This document shows, piece after piece, positions 8,683 through 17,285 of a stretch of 64,000 bases of DNA (the first letter of the stretch is position 1; the number at the start of each line of letters is the position of its first letter). The stretch covers positions 104,551 through 168,550 of the forward strand of contig NZ_ARZY01000004.1 of the NCBI RefSeq assembly GCF_000568405.1, read 5' to 3'. Origin of the DNA: Catenovulum agarivorans DS-2 (lineage in GTDB: Bacteria > Pseudomonadota > Gammaproteobacteria > Enterobacterales > Alteromonadaceae). A program made the translations under genes and the position numbers. Under the pieces are notes generated by a model, which had not been told where the DNA came from, made no database searches, and saw only the letters and a program-made list of their open reading frames with translations.

Positions 8683-10035
8683 ATGTTCTCAACAGCGAAA
8701 AATCTAACAAAAATGATATCTGCGAGTTTGCTTGTATTTACATGCTGTGCAAATGCGCAAACAGACGAACGTAAATATTTAATAAAGCTGGTTGAAGCGG
8801 GGTTATATCAAGACGCTTTCGAGTTAGCCGAATCTCTATTTGATCAATATGCTGGCGATGCCGACTTTGACTATTTGTATGGTTTATCAGCGCGCCAAGC
8901 CGGAAAACATCAAGAAGCCATATTTGCATTTGAGCGGGTGGTGATGAATCGCCCTAATAACCTAAATGCTCGATATGCGTTAGCGGTTGCATATTATGAA
9001 GTGGATAATTTGGTGGCGGCTAAGCGAGAATTTGAAAATTTACTAAAGCTGCAGCCCACTAATAAGCTTATTGCACAAACAGAGCGTTATTTGAGTTTAA
9101 TCCAACAAAAAAGTGTGCGGTTAGATCCGGTGTGGTCTGGGTTTGCGGGTATAAGCCTTGGCTACGACTCTAACGTCAATTCAGGTTTGGGTGACGAACT
9201 TTATCCCATTCCAGTTGCGGGCGTTGGGGTGTTTGAACTGCAATTCCCAGTTGAATCCGATAACTTTAGTAAACTGAGTGCTAATCTTGCCTATCGTTAT
9301 CCTACTGCAAAATTTAACGCTTGGTTTGCCAGCGCTAGTGCATCTCATACGCAAAACAAACAATACACTGATTTTAATAAATCTAGCCTAGATATCATCG
9401 CTGGATATACTCACAGAATTGGCGCGTTGCAACTACGGGCCAATACGTTTTTACAGTCTTTTTGGTATGGTGATGAAAAATACCATAACATGATGGCTGT
9501 GATGGCGAGTGCAAACTTTGCCATTGACCAATCGGACAGTGTTCAGCTGTCTGGTAATTATTCTGCCATTAACAATGAAGTAAACGATAACCTAGACTCT
9601 AACAGCGCTATGGTTAGGCTTGAGTACATCAAGCAACTTGATTCTGGTCGGCTGACCTTTGCCACCGCGTTTAGAGACGAAAACGTTAAAAACTTTAACC
9701 AAGCCTCACAACAATACGAGCGGACAATTAATTCACTATCGATAAATTGGATGCATCAATTTGAGTCTTTGGGGTTGGTGCGCTTGGGTTGGCAGTATCA
9801 ATTGGCTAAACATCAACATCTGAATCAAATTTTTAAAGATGTTGATGGTGTTTCTCCGTTTTTTACTGAAAAGCGTAAAGACAATAATATTATTTACCAA
9901 ATTGGTCATGAATACGCGCTTGCCGAGAGTTGGAGGTGGCGTACTCAAGTAAGATTGAGCCGCAAAAATAGTAATCAGTTTGTCTATAGTTTTGATCGCA
10001 ATGTGGTTAATACTGGCATTCGCTACTTATTTTAA
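8683..10035 (+). CDS. TPR plus outer-membrane beta-barrel protein (DUF560/Slam-like)
   Basis: The product has 450 residues from the ATG at 8683. A signal peptide covers about residues 1-26 (ending ANA). A periplasmic TPR region spans about 27-128, with ALAVAYYEVDNL-type helices. A barrel of alternating strands runs from about 145 to the end, closing on Phe as outer-membrane proteins do. The motif LGYDSNVNSG at the barrel start is typical of DUF560/Slam-like proteins, which help move partner proteins to the cell surface. The open frame extends to a TTG at 8527, but that extra segment lacks signal-peptide character, whereas AGGGA precedes the ATG chosen. It is the first gene of the signalling operon, 14 bp before the FecR gene. 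Confidence 0.78.
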   Translation: MFSTAKNLTKMISASLLVFTCCANAQTDERKYLIKLVEAGLYQDAFELAESLFDQYAGDADFDYLYGLSARQAGKHQEAIFAFERVVMNRPNNLNARYALAVAYYEVDNLVAAKREFENLLKLQPTNKLIAQTERYLSLIQQKSVRLDPVWSGFAGISLGYDSNVNSGLGDELYPIPVAGVGVFELQFPVESDNFSKLSANLAYRYPTAKFNAWFASASASHTQNKQYTDFNKSSLDIIAGYTHRIGALQLRANTFLQSFWYGDEKYHNMMAVMASANFAIDQSDSVQLSGNYSAINNEVNDNLDSNSAMVRLEYIKQLDSGRLTFATAFRDENVKNFNQASQQYERTINSLSINWMHQFESLGLVRLGWQYQLAKHQHLNQIFKDVDGVSPFFTEKRKDNNIIYQIGHEYALAESWRWRTQVRLSRKNSNQFVYSFDRNVVNTGIRYLF

Positions 10036-10049
10036 TGCAGAGGTGACTT

Positions 10050-11414
10050 ATGAAAACTAAGCTGAATTTATGTGCGTTGTTGTTACCTTTTGCACTGATT
10101 TCTAATACCGCATCAGCAGCAGAGATTGCTGGACGCACCTTGGTTGCTCTTGGTCAAGTTGAAGCTTCGGGTGAACAAAAACGCGCTTTAAAGCGTCGCT
10201 CCCCTGTGTTTGATATTGATACTGTCACCACAGGTGCAAACAGTACAGCTCAGTTTAAAATGATGGACGGAGGTCTATTAGCCGTTAAAGAGAATACTCA
10301 GTTACTTATTTCGACTTATGAATATGATCCTGAAACAGATACAGGCTCTGCGGTCATGAATTTATTGTCTGGTGGCATTCGAACCATTAGTGGCAAAATT
10401 AAAAACGACAACGGTGAATATCAACTTAAAACACCTGTTGGCAGTATAGGTATTCGTGGGACGCATTTTGAAATTGAGTTGGTTGAAGGGGATTTATTTA
10501 TTGCGGTTTGGGATGGAGCGATCGATTTAAATGTTGATACCTCAGATATCCAGCAAACCGTGTCTTTTGGTGCAAACGAACAGTTTAACTTTGGCCTCAT
10601 TCAAGCAAATGGTCAAGTGACAGGGTTATTAACTGTTCCTGAAGTGTTTGAATCCGGCCACACTGCTGAACCAAACCAGCAGACTGACGAGACTGAACAG
10701 TCTGACGAAGATGCGGAGACCGACGATGGAAGTCAGTCGCAAGACGAAGAGCAACAAAGTGCAACTGCCAATAATCAATCGCAACAAAGCGAGGCTACAA
10801 ACGATCAAACGGGTGATGGTAATTCAGGGTCACAACAGCAAAATACGCTAGCTGTCGAACTAGACACAAACAGTGAAGCGCCAGTACTTGAAGTCGAAGA
10901 AGAAACTGTACTGGATATTCCAATTGCCGATCTAGTCGAAGATGTGTTGCCGGCTATTGAACCTGAAGAGGTTGACAAGGAACCTGATTTTGATGACCCT
11001 GCTACAAGTCCTATCGCAGATAGAGTCGGGCTTGCCAATTTCTCTTTAGCTGAACACCAGTTTAACAGCTCAGTAGGTGCGGTGACAGATGCTACAGTTA
11101 GCATGCAAATAAATTTTGATCGCCAAAGTGTTGAAAATGGCTTTCTATCATTTTCAGACGAAGGTGGAGAGTGGCTTGCTCGTTTTAACGGGGCAATTCG
11201 AGGTGCTGAACTCGATGTTGGCGTTAATTTTGCGTCGCACGGGAATAATTTGGCAGAAGGCGAAATAGGCGCTATTTTTACTACAGCGCAAACCATAAAC
11301 GGTAAAATTGAGTTAAAAGAAGTTAATGATCCCGAAACTCAGGCATCAGGAACGTTTGAACTGAGTGAGACGACAGAAACAACTCAAACCGAAGATATTT
11401 CGACAGATTTATAA
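10050..11414 (+). CDS. FecR-domain periplasmic protein with acidic linker and C-terminal beta domain
   Basis: A signal peptide (about residues 1-23, ending ASA) is followed by a FecR domain (about 45-165). That domain carries the family pattern of VGSIGIRGTHFE and a strand-rich core. An acidic, Gln-rich, low-complexity linker covers about 205-330. A C-terminal domain of about 115 residues is rich in beta strands and has the pattern GEIGAIFTTAQTINGKIEL, reminiscent of surface-lipoprotein beta domains. FecR domains sense or scaffold signals in the periplasm. There is no lipobox cysteine. AGAGGTGA precedes the ATG. Its place between a Slam-like barrel and a CHASE2 cyclase suggests it either is cargo of the first or passes a signal to the second (inference). 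Confidence 0.82.
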   Translation: MKTKLNLCALLLPFALISNTASAAEIAGRTLVALGQVEASGEQKRALKRRSPVFDIDTVTTGANSTAQFKMMDGGLLAVKENTQLLISTYEYDPETDTGSAVMNLLSGGIRTISGKIKNDNGEYQLKTPVGSIGIRGTHFEIELVEGDLFIAVWDGAIDLNVDTSDIQQTVSFGANEQFNFGLIQANGQVTGLLTVPEVFESGHTAEPNQQTDETEQSDEDAETDDGSQSQDEEQQSATANNQSQQSEATNDQTGDGNSGSQQQNTLAVELDTNSEAPVLEVEEETVLDIPIADLVEDVLPAIEPEEVDKEPDFDDPATSPIADRVGLANFSLAEHQFNSSVGAVTDATVSMQINFDRQSVENGFLSFSDEGGEWLARFNGAIRGAELDVGVNFASHGNNLAEGEIGAIFTTAQTINGKIELKEVNDPETQASGTFELSETTETTQTEDISTDL

Positions 11415-11443
11415 TTACAAGGAAACAAAAAGGTAGTTTATGC

Positions 11444-12307
11444 ATGTGGGTTAAGTTTTTTGGTGTTAGAGGCAGTATGCCAGCAGCAGGTGCTGAGTTC
11501 GCAAAATATGGCGGCAATACAGCATGTGTCCATATTGAACTTGAAGATGGCACCGACCTCATCTTAGATGCGGGTACAGGAATCGTCAAACTAGGAGATG
11601 AGCTGCTGGCTAAAGGCACGCCAATTCATCTGATGCTAACGCACAATCATTGGGACCATATTCAAGGTTTTCCATTTTTCACACCAGCTCATCAAACCAA
11701 ACGCAAAATCTACCTAACGCCAGGTTTAACTACCCCAAGAGAAGACGATGCGGTTTTACGCCAAATGTCTGGCACTTGGTTTCCAATTAATGCCAGTGAA
11801 CTGAATGCGGATATTGAACTCACGCCATATGAAGGGGTAGAGAGTTGGCAATTGGGCAGTGCAACCGTTAGTCGTCGAGTGCTAAATCATCCTGGAGGTG
11901 GTTCTGCTTATTTAATCGAAGAAAATGGCTACAAATTAGCCTATGTAACAGACAACGAACTGTATCCCCCGTATCAAATATCAACGTCTTTTGATGAGTG
12001 GGTGGCCTTTATAAATGAAGCTGATTTATTGATTCATGATGCCCAGTATATCGACAAAGATATGCCACATAAACACGGCTGGGGCCACAGCTTGGTCGAC
12101 CAAGCTGTGGAATTAGCCATGACTGCAAAGGTTAAAAACTGTGCTTTGTATAGTCATGACTACACACGAACAGATGAAGATATAGAACATCAAGTTGAAC
12201 ATATTAGAGCTATGTTGCAGCGCCGTCGCTCGCAAACCAAGATTTTTGCCGCTTACGAAGGCATGGTCATTCAACTTGCAGACGATACCAGCAGCTTAGA
12301 TGATTAA
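11444..12307 (+). CDS. Metallo-beta-lactamase-fold hydrolase
   Basis: This 287-residue protein of the MBL superfamily has no signal peptide and is probably cytoplasmic. Metal ligands fit HNHWDH at residues 67-72, His149, Asp170 and His238 in YSHDY. The N-terminal motif FFGVRGSMPAAG with YGGNTAC is typical of a PhnP/RNase-Z-related subgroup that is mostly uncharacterised. Some enzymes of this fold hydrolyse cyclic nucleotides. Because the next gene is an adenylate cyclase whose ATG overlaps this stop by 8 bp, a cAMP phosphodiesterase role is an attractive guess, but the sequence does not prove it. Confidence 0.85.
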   Translation: MWVKFFGVRGSMPAAGAEFAKYGGNTACVHIELEDGTDLILDAGTGIVKLGDELLAKGTPIHLMLTHNHWDHIQGFPFFTPAHQTKRKIYLTPGLTTPREDDAVLRQMSGTWFPINASELNADIELTPYEGVESWQLGSATVSRRVLNHPGGGSAYLIEENGYKLAYVTDNELYPPYQISTSFDEWVAFINEADLLIHDAQYIDKDMPHKHGWGHSLVDQAVELAMTAKVKNCALYSHDYTRTDEDIEHQVEHIRAMLQRRRSQTKIFAAYEGMVIQLADDTSSLDD

Positions 12308-14534
12308 GATAACCTCCCACAGATTAGCGGTACTCTGTGGGCTGCTGTTGACCTTTTTATTCATCTTATTTCAATTATCTCCCCCTAATACAGATGCTCG
12401 TGCTGGCTTAAACAGGTTAGACGGGTTGTTATACGATATTCGTTTTAATTTATTGCTACCACATAGACCCAGGTATACCGACAACAATATTGTTATTATT
12501 GATATTGATGAGAAAAGTATTCGTGAACAAGGTCGCTTTCCATGGAGCCGGAGCAAAACGGCAAAAATGGTTGATAAGTTATTTGAAGCTGGTGTTGCAG
12601 TCATCGCGTTTGACGTCATGTTTTCCGAAGAAGAAGTCAATCCAGTTGATTTTATTCTGGCAAAAACGGCCAAATCAGCCATTGTCGAGCAACACTTACT
12701 ACCTTATCGAGATGAGTTAGACCCTGATACACAGCTTGCTCGCAGTATTAGCCAAGGTGATGTCATTCTTGGGGTATTATTTGAGGAGCAGCTGGTGGCA
12801 ATGTCTGGTCGCTTGCCGGATAGTCCGATAGTGCTAGAACCAGCGGTTGATGCTAAAAAAGTAAAAGCCTTTGCTAAACCAGCGTTTGTCGGAGTGGTGG
12901 ATACATTATTTCAAGCTGCGAAAGAAAGTGGTTTCACGATTAGCCAAGGGTTTATTAACTCTACGCCTGACGAAGATGGTTCGATTCGCCGCGCAGCTTT
13001 GGTGATCAGGCACCAAGACAAATTGTATTCGTCGCTTGCGTTAGAAGCAGTCAGAGCATATTTGTTTGAGGAGAAAATAAAAGTTCGTACTGAAACTTTT
13101 GGTGGCCAACACAATATTGTTGCGGTTGAGTTGAATAAAAAACAGATTCCGACAGATCAACACGGCCACGTTTTGGTGCCGTATCGTGGTGGTAAACAAA
13201 GTTTTGATTATGTTTCGGCAACCGATGTTATCAAGGGTATAGCAGATATTGATAAGCTCGCTGGTGCGATTGCATTTATTGGTACCTCATCGGTGGGCCT
13301 AGCTGATTTGCGAGAAACACCTGTTGGTATTCAATACCCAGGGGTTGAGGTCCATGCTAATGTAGCAGAAGCCCTGTTGCACCCAGATGTACTGAAGTTT
13401 CAGCCAGACATTGCCAACGAACTTGTGGTGGTGATTTTAACCGTTATTGGTCTGTTGGCCAGCTGTATTATGCCTAAACTTGGCTCAATTAAAATGGCAT
13501 CAATGGGTGTGTTTTTGTTGGTATTGAGCATCAGTGTTAATTTAATCTTGTGGCACTTTTTTAACATGGTATTGCCGCTGTTTACAATACTGGCGTTGGT
13601 TGTGTCACTTACGATTGTTAATGTTGCAATCGGTTATGTGGCCGAATCGAACCAGAAAAAAGTGATTAAAGGCTTTTTTGATCAGTACGTCCCGCCTGCA
13701 CATATCGACAAGATGTTGAGTGATCCCAGCAGCGTTTCTTTTGATGGTGAAAGAAAAGTCATGAGTGTACTATTTTCTGACATTCGCAGTTTTACTACCA
13801 TTTCAGAAAACCTGTCGGCAACGGAGCTAAAACAACTACTTAACCAATACTTCTCGCCAATTACCAAAAGTATCCTAGATCACAAGGGAACCATAGATAA
13901 ATACGTAGGTGATATGGTGATGGCGTTTTGGGGAGCTCCGCTTGATGACCCCAACCATGCCAATCATGCCATTACAGCCGCATTTGCTATGTTGGAGATA
14001 ACAGAGGAACTAAATATTAGTTTTGTTGAGCAAGGGTTTCCAGAAATAGCTATAGGAATTGGAATTAACAGTGGTGAAATGAATGTAGGAGATATGGGCT
14101 CTGAATTTAGAAGGGCTTACACTGTGCTCGGTGATGCGGTAAACTTAGGCAGTCGATTAGAGGGTTTGACAAAATTTTATGGTGTTAAGCTGTTGGTGAG
14201 TGAAGCTACACAAGAATTAGCAGATGATTATGTGTATCGACCAATAGACAGAGTTAAAGTGAAAGGCAAAAATCAAGCTGTCGCAATAGCTGAGCCTATT
14301 TGTCGTTTTTCCGAATTAACTGAACAAGATAAAGATGAGTTAACCTTGCATTTGCAAGCATATGACCATTATTTGTCACAAGATTGGCAACAAGCAGGTG
14401 TATCATTTAGCCATTTGACAAAACAATATCCGGCTAGGAAGTTATACAAAATCTACCTAGAGCGTATTGATGAATTGCAAAATCAGGACTTTATTGAAAA
14501 TTGGGATGGAAGTTTTACCCATACGAGTAAATAA
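12300..14534 (+). CDS. CHASE2-domain class III adenylate cyclase
   Basis: The 744-residue membrane enzyme should make cAMP from ATP. One N-terminal transmembrane helix (about 8-26) precedes a periplasmic CHASE2 sensor (about 35-365). Three helices follow (about 372-392, 398-418 and 424-446), then the cyclase domain (about 480-650). Metal aspartates are Asp494 in FSDIR and Asp538 in VGDMVMAFWG. Lys534 and Asp612 fit the adenine-specifying positions, and Asn615/Arg619 fit the transition-state pair. The start overlaps the MBL gene by 8 bp, so the two are translationally coupled. Its ligand is unknown; the FecR protein two genes upstream is a candidate periplasmic partner. CRP, the usual cAMP receptor, is encoded at 25911-26543. 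Confidence 0.93.
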   Translation: MIKITSHRLAVLCGLLLTFLFILFQLSPPNTDARAGLNRLDGLLYDIRFNLLLPHRPRYTDNNIVIIDIDEKSIREQGRFPWSRSKTAKMVDKLFEAGVAVIAFDVMFSEEEVNPVDFILAKTAKSAIVEQHLLPYRDELDPDTQLARSISQGDVILGVLFEEQLVAMSGRLPDSPIVLEPAVDAKKVKAFAKPAFVGVVDTLFQAAKESGFTISQGFINSTPDEDGSIRRAALVIRHQDKLYSSLALEAVRAYLFEEKIKVRTETFGGQHNIVAVELNKKQIPTDQHGHVLVPYRGGKQSFDYVSATDVIKGIADIDKLAGAIAFIGTSSVGLADLRETPVGIQYPGVEVHANVAEALLHPDVLKFQPDIANELVVVILTVIGLLASCIMPKLGSIKMASMGVFLLVLSISVNLILWHFFNMVLPLFTILALVVSLTIVNVAIGYVAESNQKKVIKGFFDQYVPPAHIDKMLSDPSSVSFDGERKVMSVLFSDIRSFTTISENLSATELKQLLNQYFSPITKSILDHKGTIDKYVGDMVMAFWGAPLDDPNHANHAITAAFAMLEITEELNISFVEQGFPEIAIGIGINSGEMNVGDMGSEFRRAYTVLGDAVNLGSRLEGLTKFYGVKLLVSEATQELADDYVYRPIDRVKVKGKNQAVAIAEPICRFSELTEQDKDELTLHLQAYDHYLSQDWQQAGVSFSHLTKQYPARKLYKIYLERIDELQNQDFIENWDGSFTHTSK

Positions 14535-14550
14535 TATAAGAGGCGCAGGG

Positions 14551-14571
14551 ATGTTCAATACGAAAAAATAA
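14551..14571 (+). other. Six-codon leader ORF or frameshifted start of the HD-GYP gene
   Basis: An ATG preceded by a strong purine-rich AGGCGCAGGG reads MFNTKK and stops at TAA immediately after a run of six A. Adding one A to the run would join this start in frame to the HD-GYP gene eleven codons downstream. The annotated HD-GYP ATG at 14583 has only a weak ribosome-binding site. This may be a leader peptide, slippage at the A-run or a base-call error. Confidence 0.4.
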
Positions 14572-14582
14572 GTGAGCAGTTA

Positions 14583-16280
14583 ATGAGTGAGAGTATTTCG
14601 GAGACGATTTCAGATATAGTCCAGCAAGACTTACATGAGCAAGTTGACCACCTAATTAAGGTGGGCGTTGCCTTGTCGTCCGAAAAAGATACAACTAAAC
14701 TACTTGAACAAATTTTATTTGCGGCTCAACAGCTTACTCATGCCGACGGTGGGACTATTTATTCGGTTACCGAAGACAACCAGTTGAAGTTTGAAACCCT
14801 GATCAACCATACATTAAATATGTATATGGGTGGGACCAGTGGTCAAGCAATTCCATTCCCCAATATTCCATTGCAAATTGAAGGCCAAGCTAACTTAAAT
14901 GCGTTGGTCGCTTTTGCCGCCAACAAAGACCTAGTGGTTAATATCCCAGATGCCTATCAGCCTTTTGATGGTTTTGATATGACAGCCGCACGAGAAATGG
15001 ATAAAAAAATCGGCTATCGCACTCAGTCCGTTTTGACCATCCCAATGAAAAATCATGAAGGTGAATTAAATGGCGTATTGCAGTTAATTAATGCGCAAAA
15101 AGTGCAGGCTAATGGGGAGTGTGAAATAATTCCATTTTCACCAGAAATTCAGCGTTTAGTCGACTCTTTGGCCTCGCAAGCGGCCGTTGCATTAACCAAT
15201 AGGCAATTGATTGACGATATGCAAACCCTGTTTCAGTCGTTTACAAAGTTGATTGCACAAGCCATTGATGAAAAATCGCCGTATACCGGTGGCCATTGTC
15301 GCCGCGTTCCAGAAATTACCATGTTGCTTGCACAAGCGGTAAACCAAGTTGACTATGGGCCTCTATCTGAATTTTCGATGACAGACAAAGACATGTACGA
15401 GCTCAATATTGCAGCTTGGTTACATGATTGTGGTAAGGTCGGGACGCCTGAATACGTGATGGATAAAGCGACAAAGCTTGAAACCATTGCGGATAGAATC
15501 CATTTAGTTGAAAGTCGATTTGAAATCTACAAACGAGATGTTCAATTAGACTATCAGCAACAAATTATTGAAGCGTTGCACGCCAATAAACAAGCCTATG
15601 CGCAAGAATTACAGCAACAATTGAATGCTAAGCTGGCAGATCTTAACGATGACTTCGAATTTTTACGCAAAGCTAATATTGGTGGCGAATTCATGTCACC
15701 AGAAGATCAAAAGCGAGTTGAAGAGATTGGTCATCAAGCAGAGGTTAACATTGGTGGTCAGCAGCAAAACTTACTCAGCGATGATGAGATATATAATTTG
15801 CAAATTGCACGCGGTACTTTAAATAATGAAGAGCGTAGCATAATAAATCGGCATATCGAAATCACCATAGATATGTTGGAAGCATTGCCATTTCCAAAAC
15901 ACCTACGCAGAGTGCCAGAATATGCTGGGGGGCACCATGAAAAAATGGATGGTACAGGTTATCCACGTCAATTGACCCGAGAGCAAATGTCGGTGCCTGC
16001 ACGAATGATGGCCATAGCGGATATTTTTGAAGCGCTGACTGCGGCTGACAGACCGTATAAACCCGCTAAATCATTAAGCCAGTGCTTAAAAATATTGGGC
16101 TTTATGAAAAAAGATAATCATATCGACCCCGACTTATTTGATATTTTTGTTGATTCGGGCATTTATAAAGTGTTTGCCAAAGAGTTTTTAAATCCAGAGC
16201 AAATTGACGAGGTCGACCTAGACAAAATTCCAGGGTATGTGCGGCCCGAGCTGCGCTATCAAAGCAAAGCCGTTACCTAA
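14583..16280 (+). CDS. GAF and HD-GYP domain protein, probable c-di-GMP phosphodiesterase
   Basis: HD-GYP enzymes hydrolyse c-di-GMP to pGpG or GMP. In the 565 residues a GAF sensor domain spans about 28-205. The HD-GYP domain spans about 215-500, with His238, HDCGK at 281-285, HHE at 451-453 and GTGYP at 457-461. The signature is complete, so activity is plausible. About 100 extra residues, largely helical and Gln/Glu rich (about 315-415), separate the HD and GYP halves. There is no transmembrane segment. It is the last gene of the operon, 48 bp after the cyclase, and its stop codon lies in the loop of a terminator hairpin. Confidence 0.9.
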   Translation: MSESISETISDIVQQDLHEQVDHLIKVGVALSSEKDTTKLLEQILFAAQQLTHADGGTIYSVTEDNQLKFETLINHTLNMYMGGTSGQAIPFPNIPLQIEGQANLNALVAFAANKDLVVNIPDAYQPFDGFDMTAAREMDKKIGYRTQSVLTIPMKNHEGELNGVLQLINAQKVQANGECEIIPFSPEIQRLVDSLASQAAVALTNRQLIDDMQTLFQSFTKLIAQAIDEKSPYTGGHCRRVPEITMLLAQAVNQVDYGPLSEFSMTDKDMYELNIAAWLHDCGKVGTPEYVMDKATKLETIADRIHLVESRFEIYKRDVQLDYQQQIIEALHANKQAYAQELQQQLNAKLADLNDDFEFLRKANIGGEFMSPEDQKRVEEIGHQAEVNIGGQQQNLLSDDEIYNLQIARGTLNNEERSIINRHIEITIDMLEALPFPKHLRRVPEYAGGHHEKMDGTGYPRQLTREQMSVPARMMAIADIFEALTAADRPYKPAKSLSQCLKILGFMKKDNHIDPDLFDIFVDSGIYKVFAKEFLNPEQIDEVDLDKIPGYVRPELRYQSKAVT

Positions 16281-16288
16281 ACGGCTTT
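16266..16288. terminator. Bidirectional terminator between the HD-GYP and tesB genes
   Basis: AAAGCCGTT and AACGGCTTT form a 9-bp stem with a 5-base loop. T-rich sequence follows on the plus strand and T-containing sequence on the minus strand. The plus-strand stop codon TAA (16278-16280) begins in the loop. It probably ends both converging transcripts. Confidence 0.75.
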
Positions 16289-17144
16289 ATTTAAAACGCA
16301 GTACACCTTCTTGAACGCAAGAGGCGACCAACTGCCCTTGGCGGTTAAATATTTGCCCTCTTACTAACCCTCTAGCGCCAGATGCCGATGGGCTATCTAT
16401 TTGGTACAGCAGCCAGTCATCGAATTTAAATGGTCGATGAAACCAGATAGAGTGATCTATGGTTGCGACTTGCATTTTCGGATCCATAAATGAACGCCCA
16501 TGTGGTTGTAATGCCGTTCCGAGAAAATTAAAGTCAGAGGCGTACGCTAATAAAAATTTATGTGTTGCAATATTATCGGGTACTTCACCATTAGCCTTAA
16601 ACCACAAATGCCTGTGAGCGGGTAAAACCTCTGGCTGTAATGGGTTGATTAGTTCTACTGGGCGAATTTCAATCGGTTTGTCGCAGGTAAACTTGTCTCT
16701 AACTGATTGTGGGATCAAATGTTGATTAGCCCTAGCAAATTCAAGTTCACTCATCAGCTCTTCAGGCCCGACTACGTCTGGCATTTCAGCTTGGTGATTG
16801 ACACCTTGCTCTTCGATTTGAAAAGACGCGGTCAGGTAAAAAATGGTTTTACCATGTTGAATGGCTTCAACTCTACGAGTACTAAACCCTTTGCCATCTC
16901 TAATGACATCTACTTTGTAAATTATCGGATGTTTAACATCGCCAGGGCGAAGAAAATAAGAATGAAAAGAATGGACATCACGCTCAGCTGTGACCGTTTG
17001 CTGCGCTGCTGCCAATGCCTGTCCTAGTACTTGACCACCAAAAACTGCACCAAAGCCTAAATCTTGCGACTGGCCGCGGTATATACCTTGTTCGATAGTC
17101 TCTAAAGACATTAACCCGATTAACTCTTTTAACACGGCACTCAT
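16287..17144 (-). CDS. tesB: Acyl-CoA thioesterase II TesB
   Basis: TesB hydrolyses medium- and long-chain acyl-CoA to free fatty acid and CoA in the cytoplasm. The 285-residue protein has the double hot-dog layout of the family. An N-terminal half contains GQVLGQALAAA and the SYFLRPG motif. The C-terminal half contains the SIWFHRPF motif, ending in a VQEGVLR strand. The length equals that of E. coli TesB. A clear GGAGGGA precedes the ATG. It stands alone, divergent from the GGDEF gene. Confidence 0.95.
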   Translation of the reverse strand: MSAVLKELIGLMSLETIEQGIYRGQSQDLGFGAVFGGQVLGQALAAAQQTVTAERDVHSFHSYFLRPGDVKHPIIYKVDVIRDGKGFSTRRVEAIQHGKTIFYLTASFQIEEQGVNHQAEMPDVVGPEELMSELEFARANQHLIPQSVRDKFTCDKPIEIRPVELINPLQPEVLPAHRHLWFKANGEVPDNIATHKFLLAYASDFNFLGTALQPHGRSFMDPKMQVATIDHSIWFHRPFKFDDWLLYQIDSPSASGARGLVRGQIFNRQGQLVASCVQEGVLRFK

Positions 17145-17285
17145 GTTCCCTCCAAAAATAATGATTGAATGGTACGACCAGTTAACTATAGCGAATAAAT
17201 TAGGCTGCGTCTTGGATTGATGTGTTTTTTCTAATTGAACTCAGTATACTGCGATAGATTAATACACAGGAATAGAAAGAATTAG

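Noticed and set aside
10805..11296. 163-codon minus-strand ORF rich in Ser/Thr opposite the FecR gene
   Set aside because: It is the antisense image of the acidic, low-complexity linker and C-terminal domain; it has no ribosome-binding site and no recognisable fold, while the plus-strand protein has a signal peptide and FecR domain.
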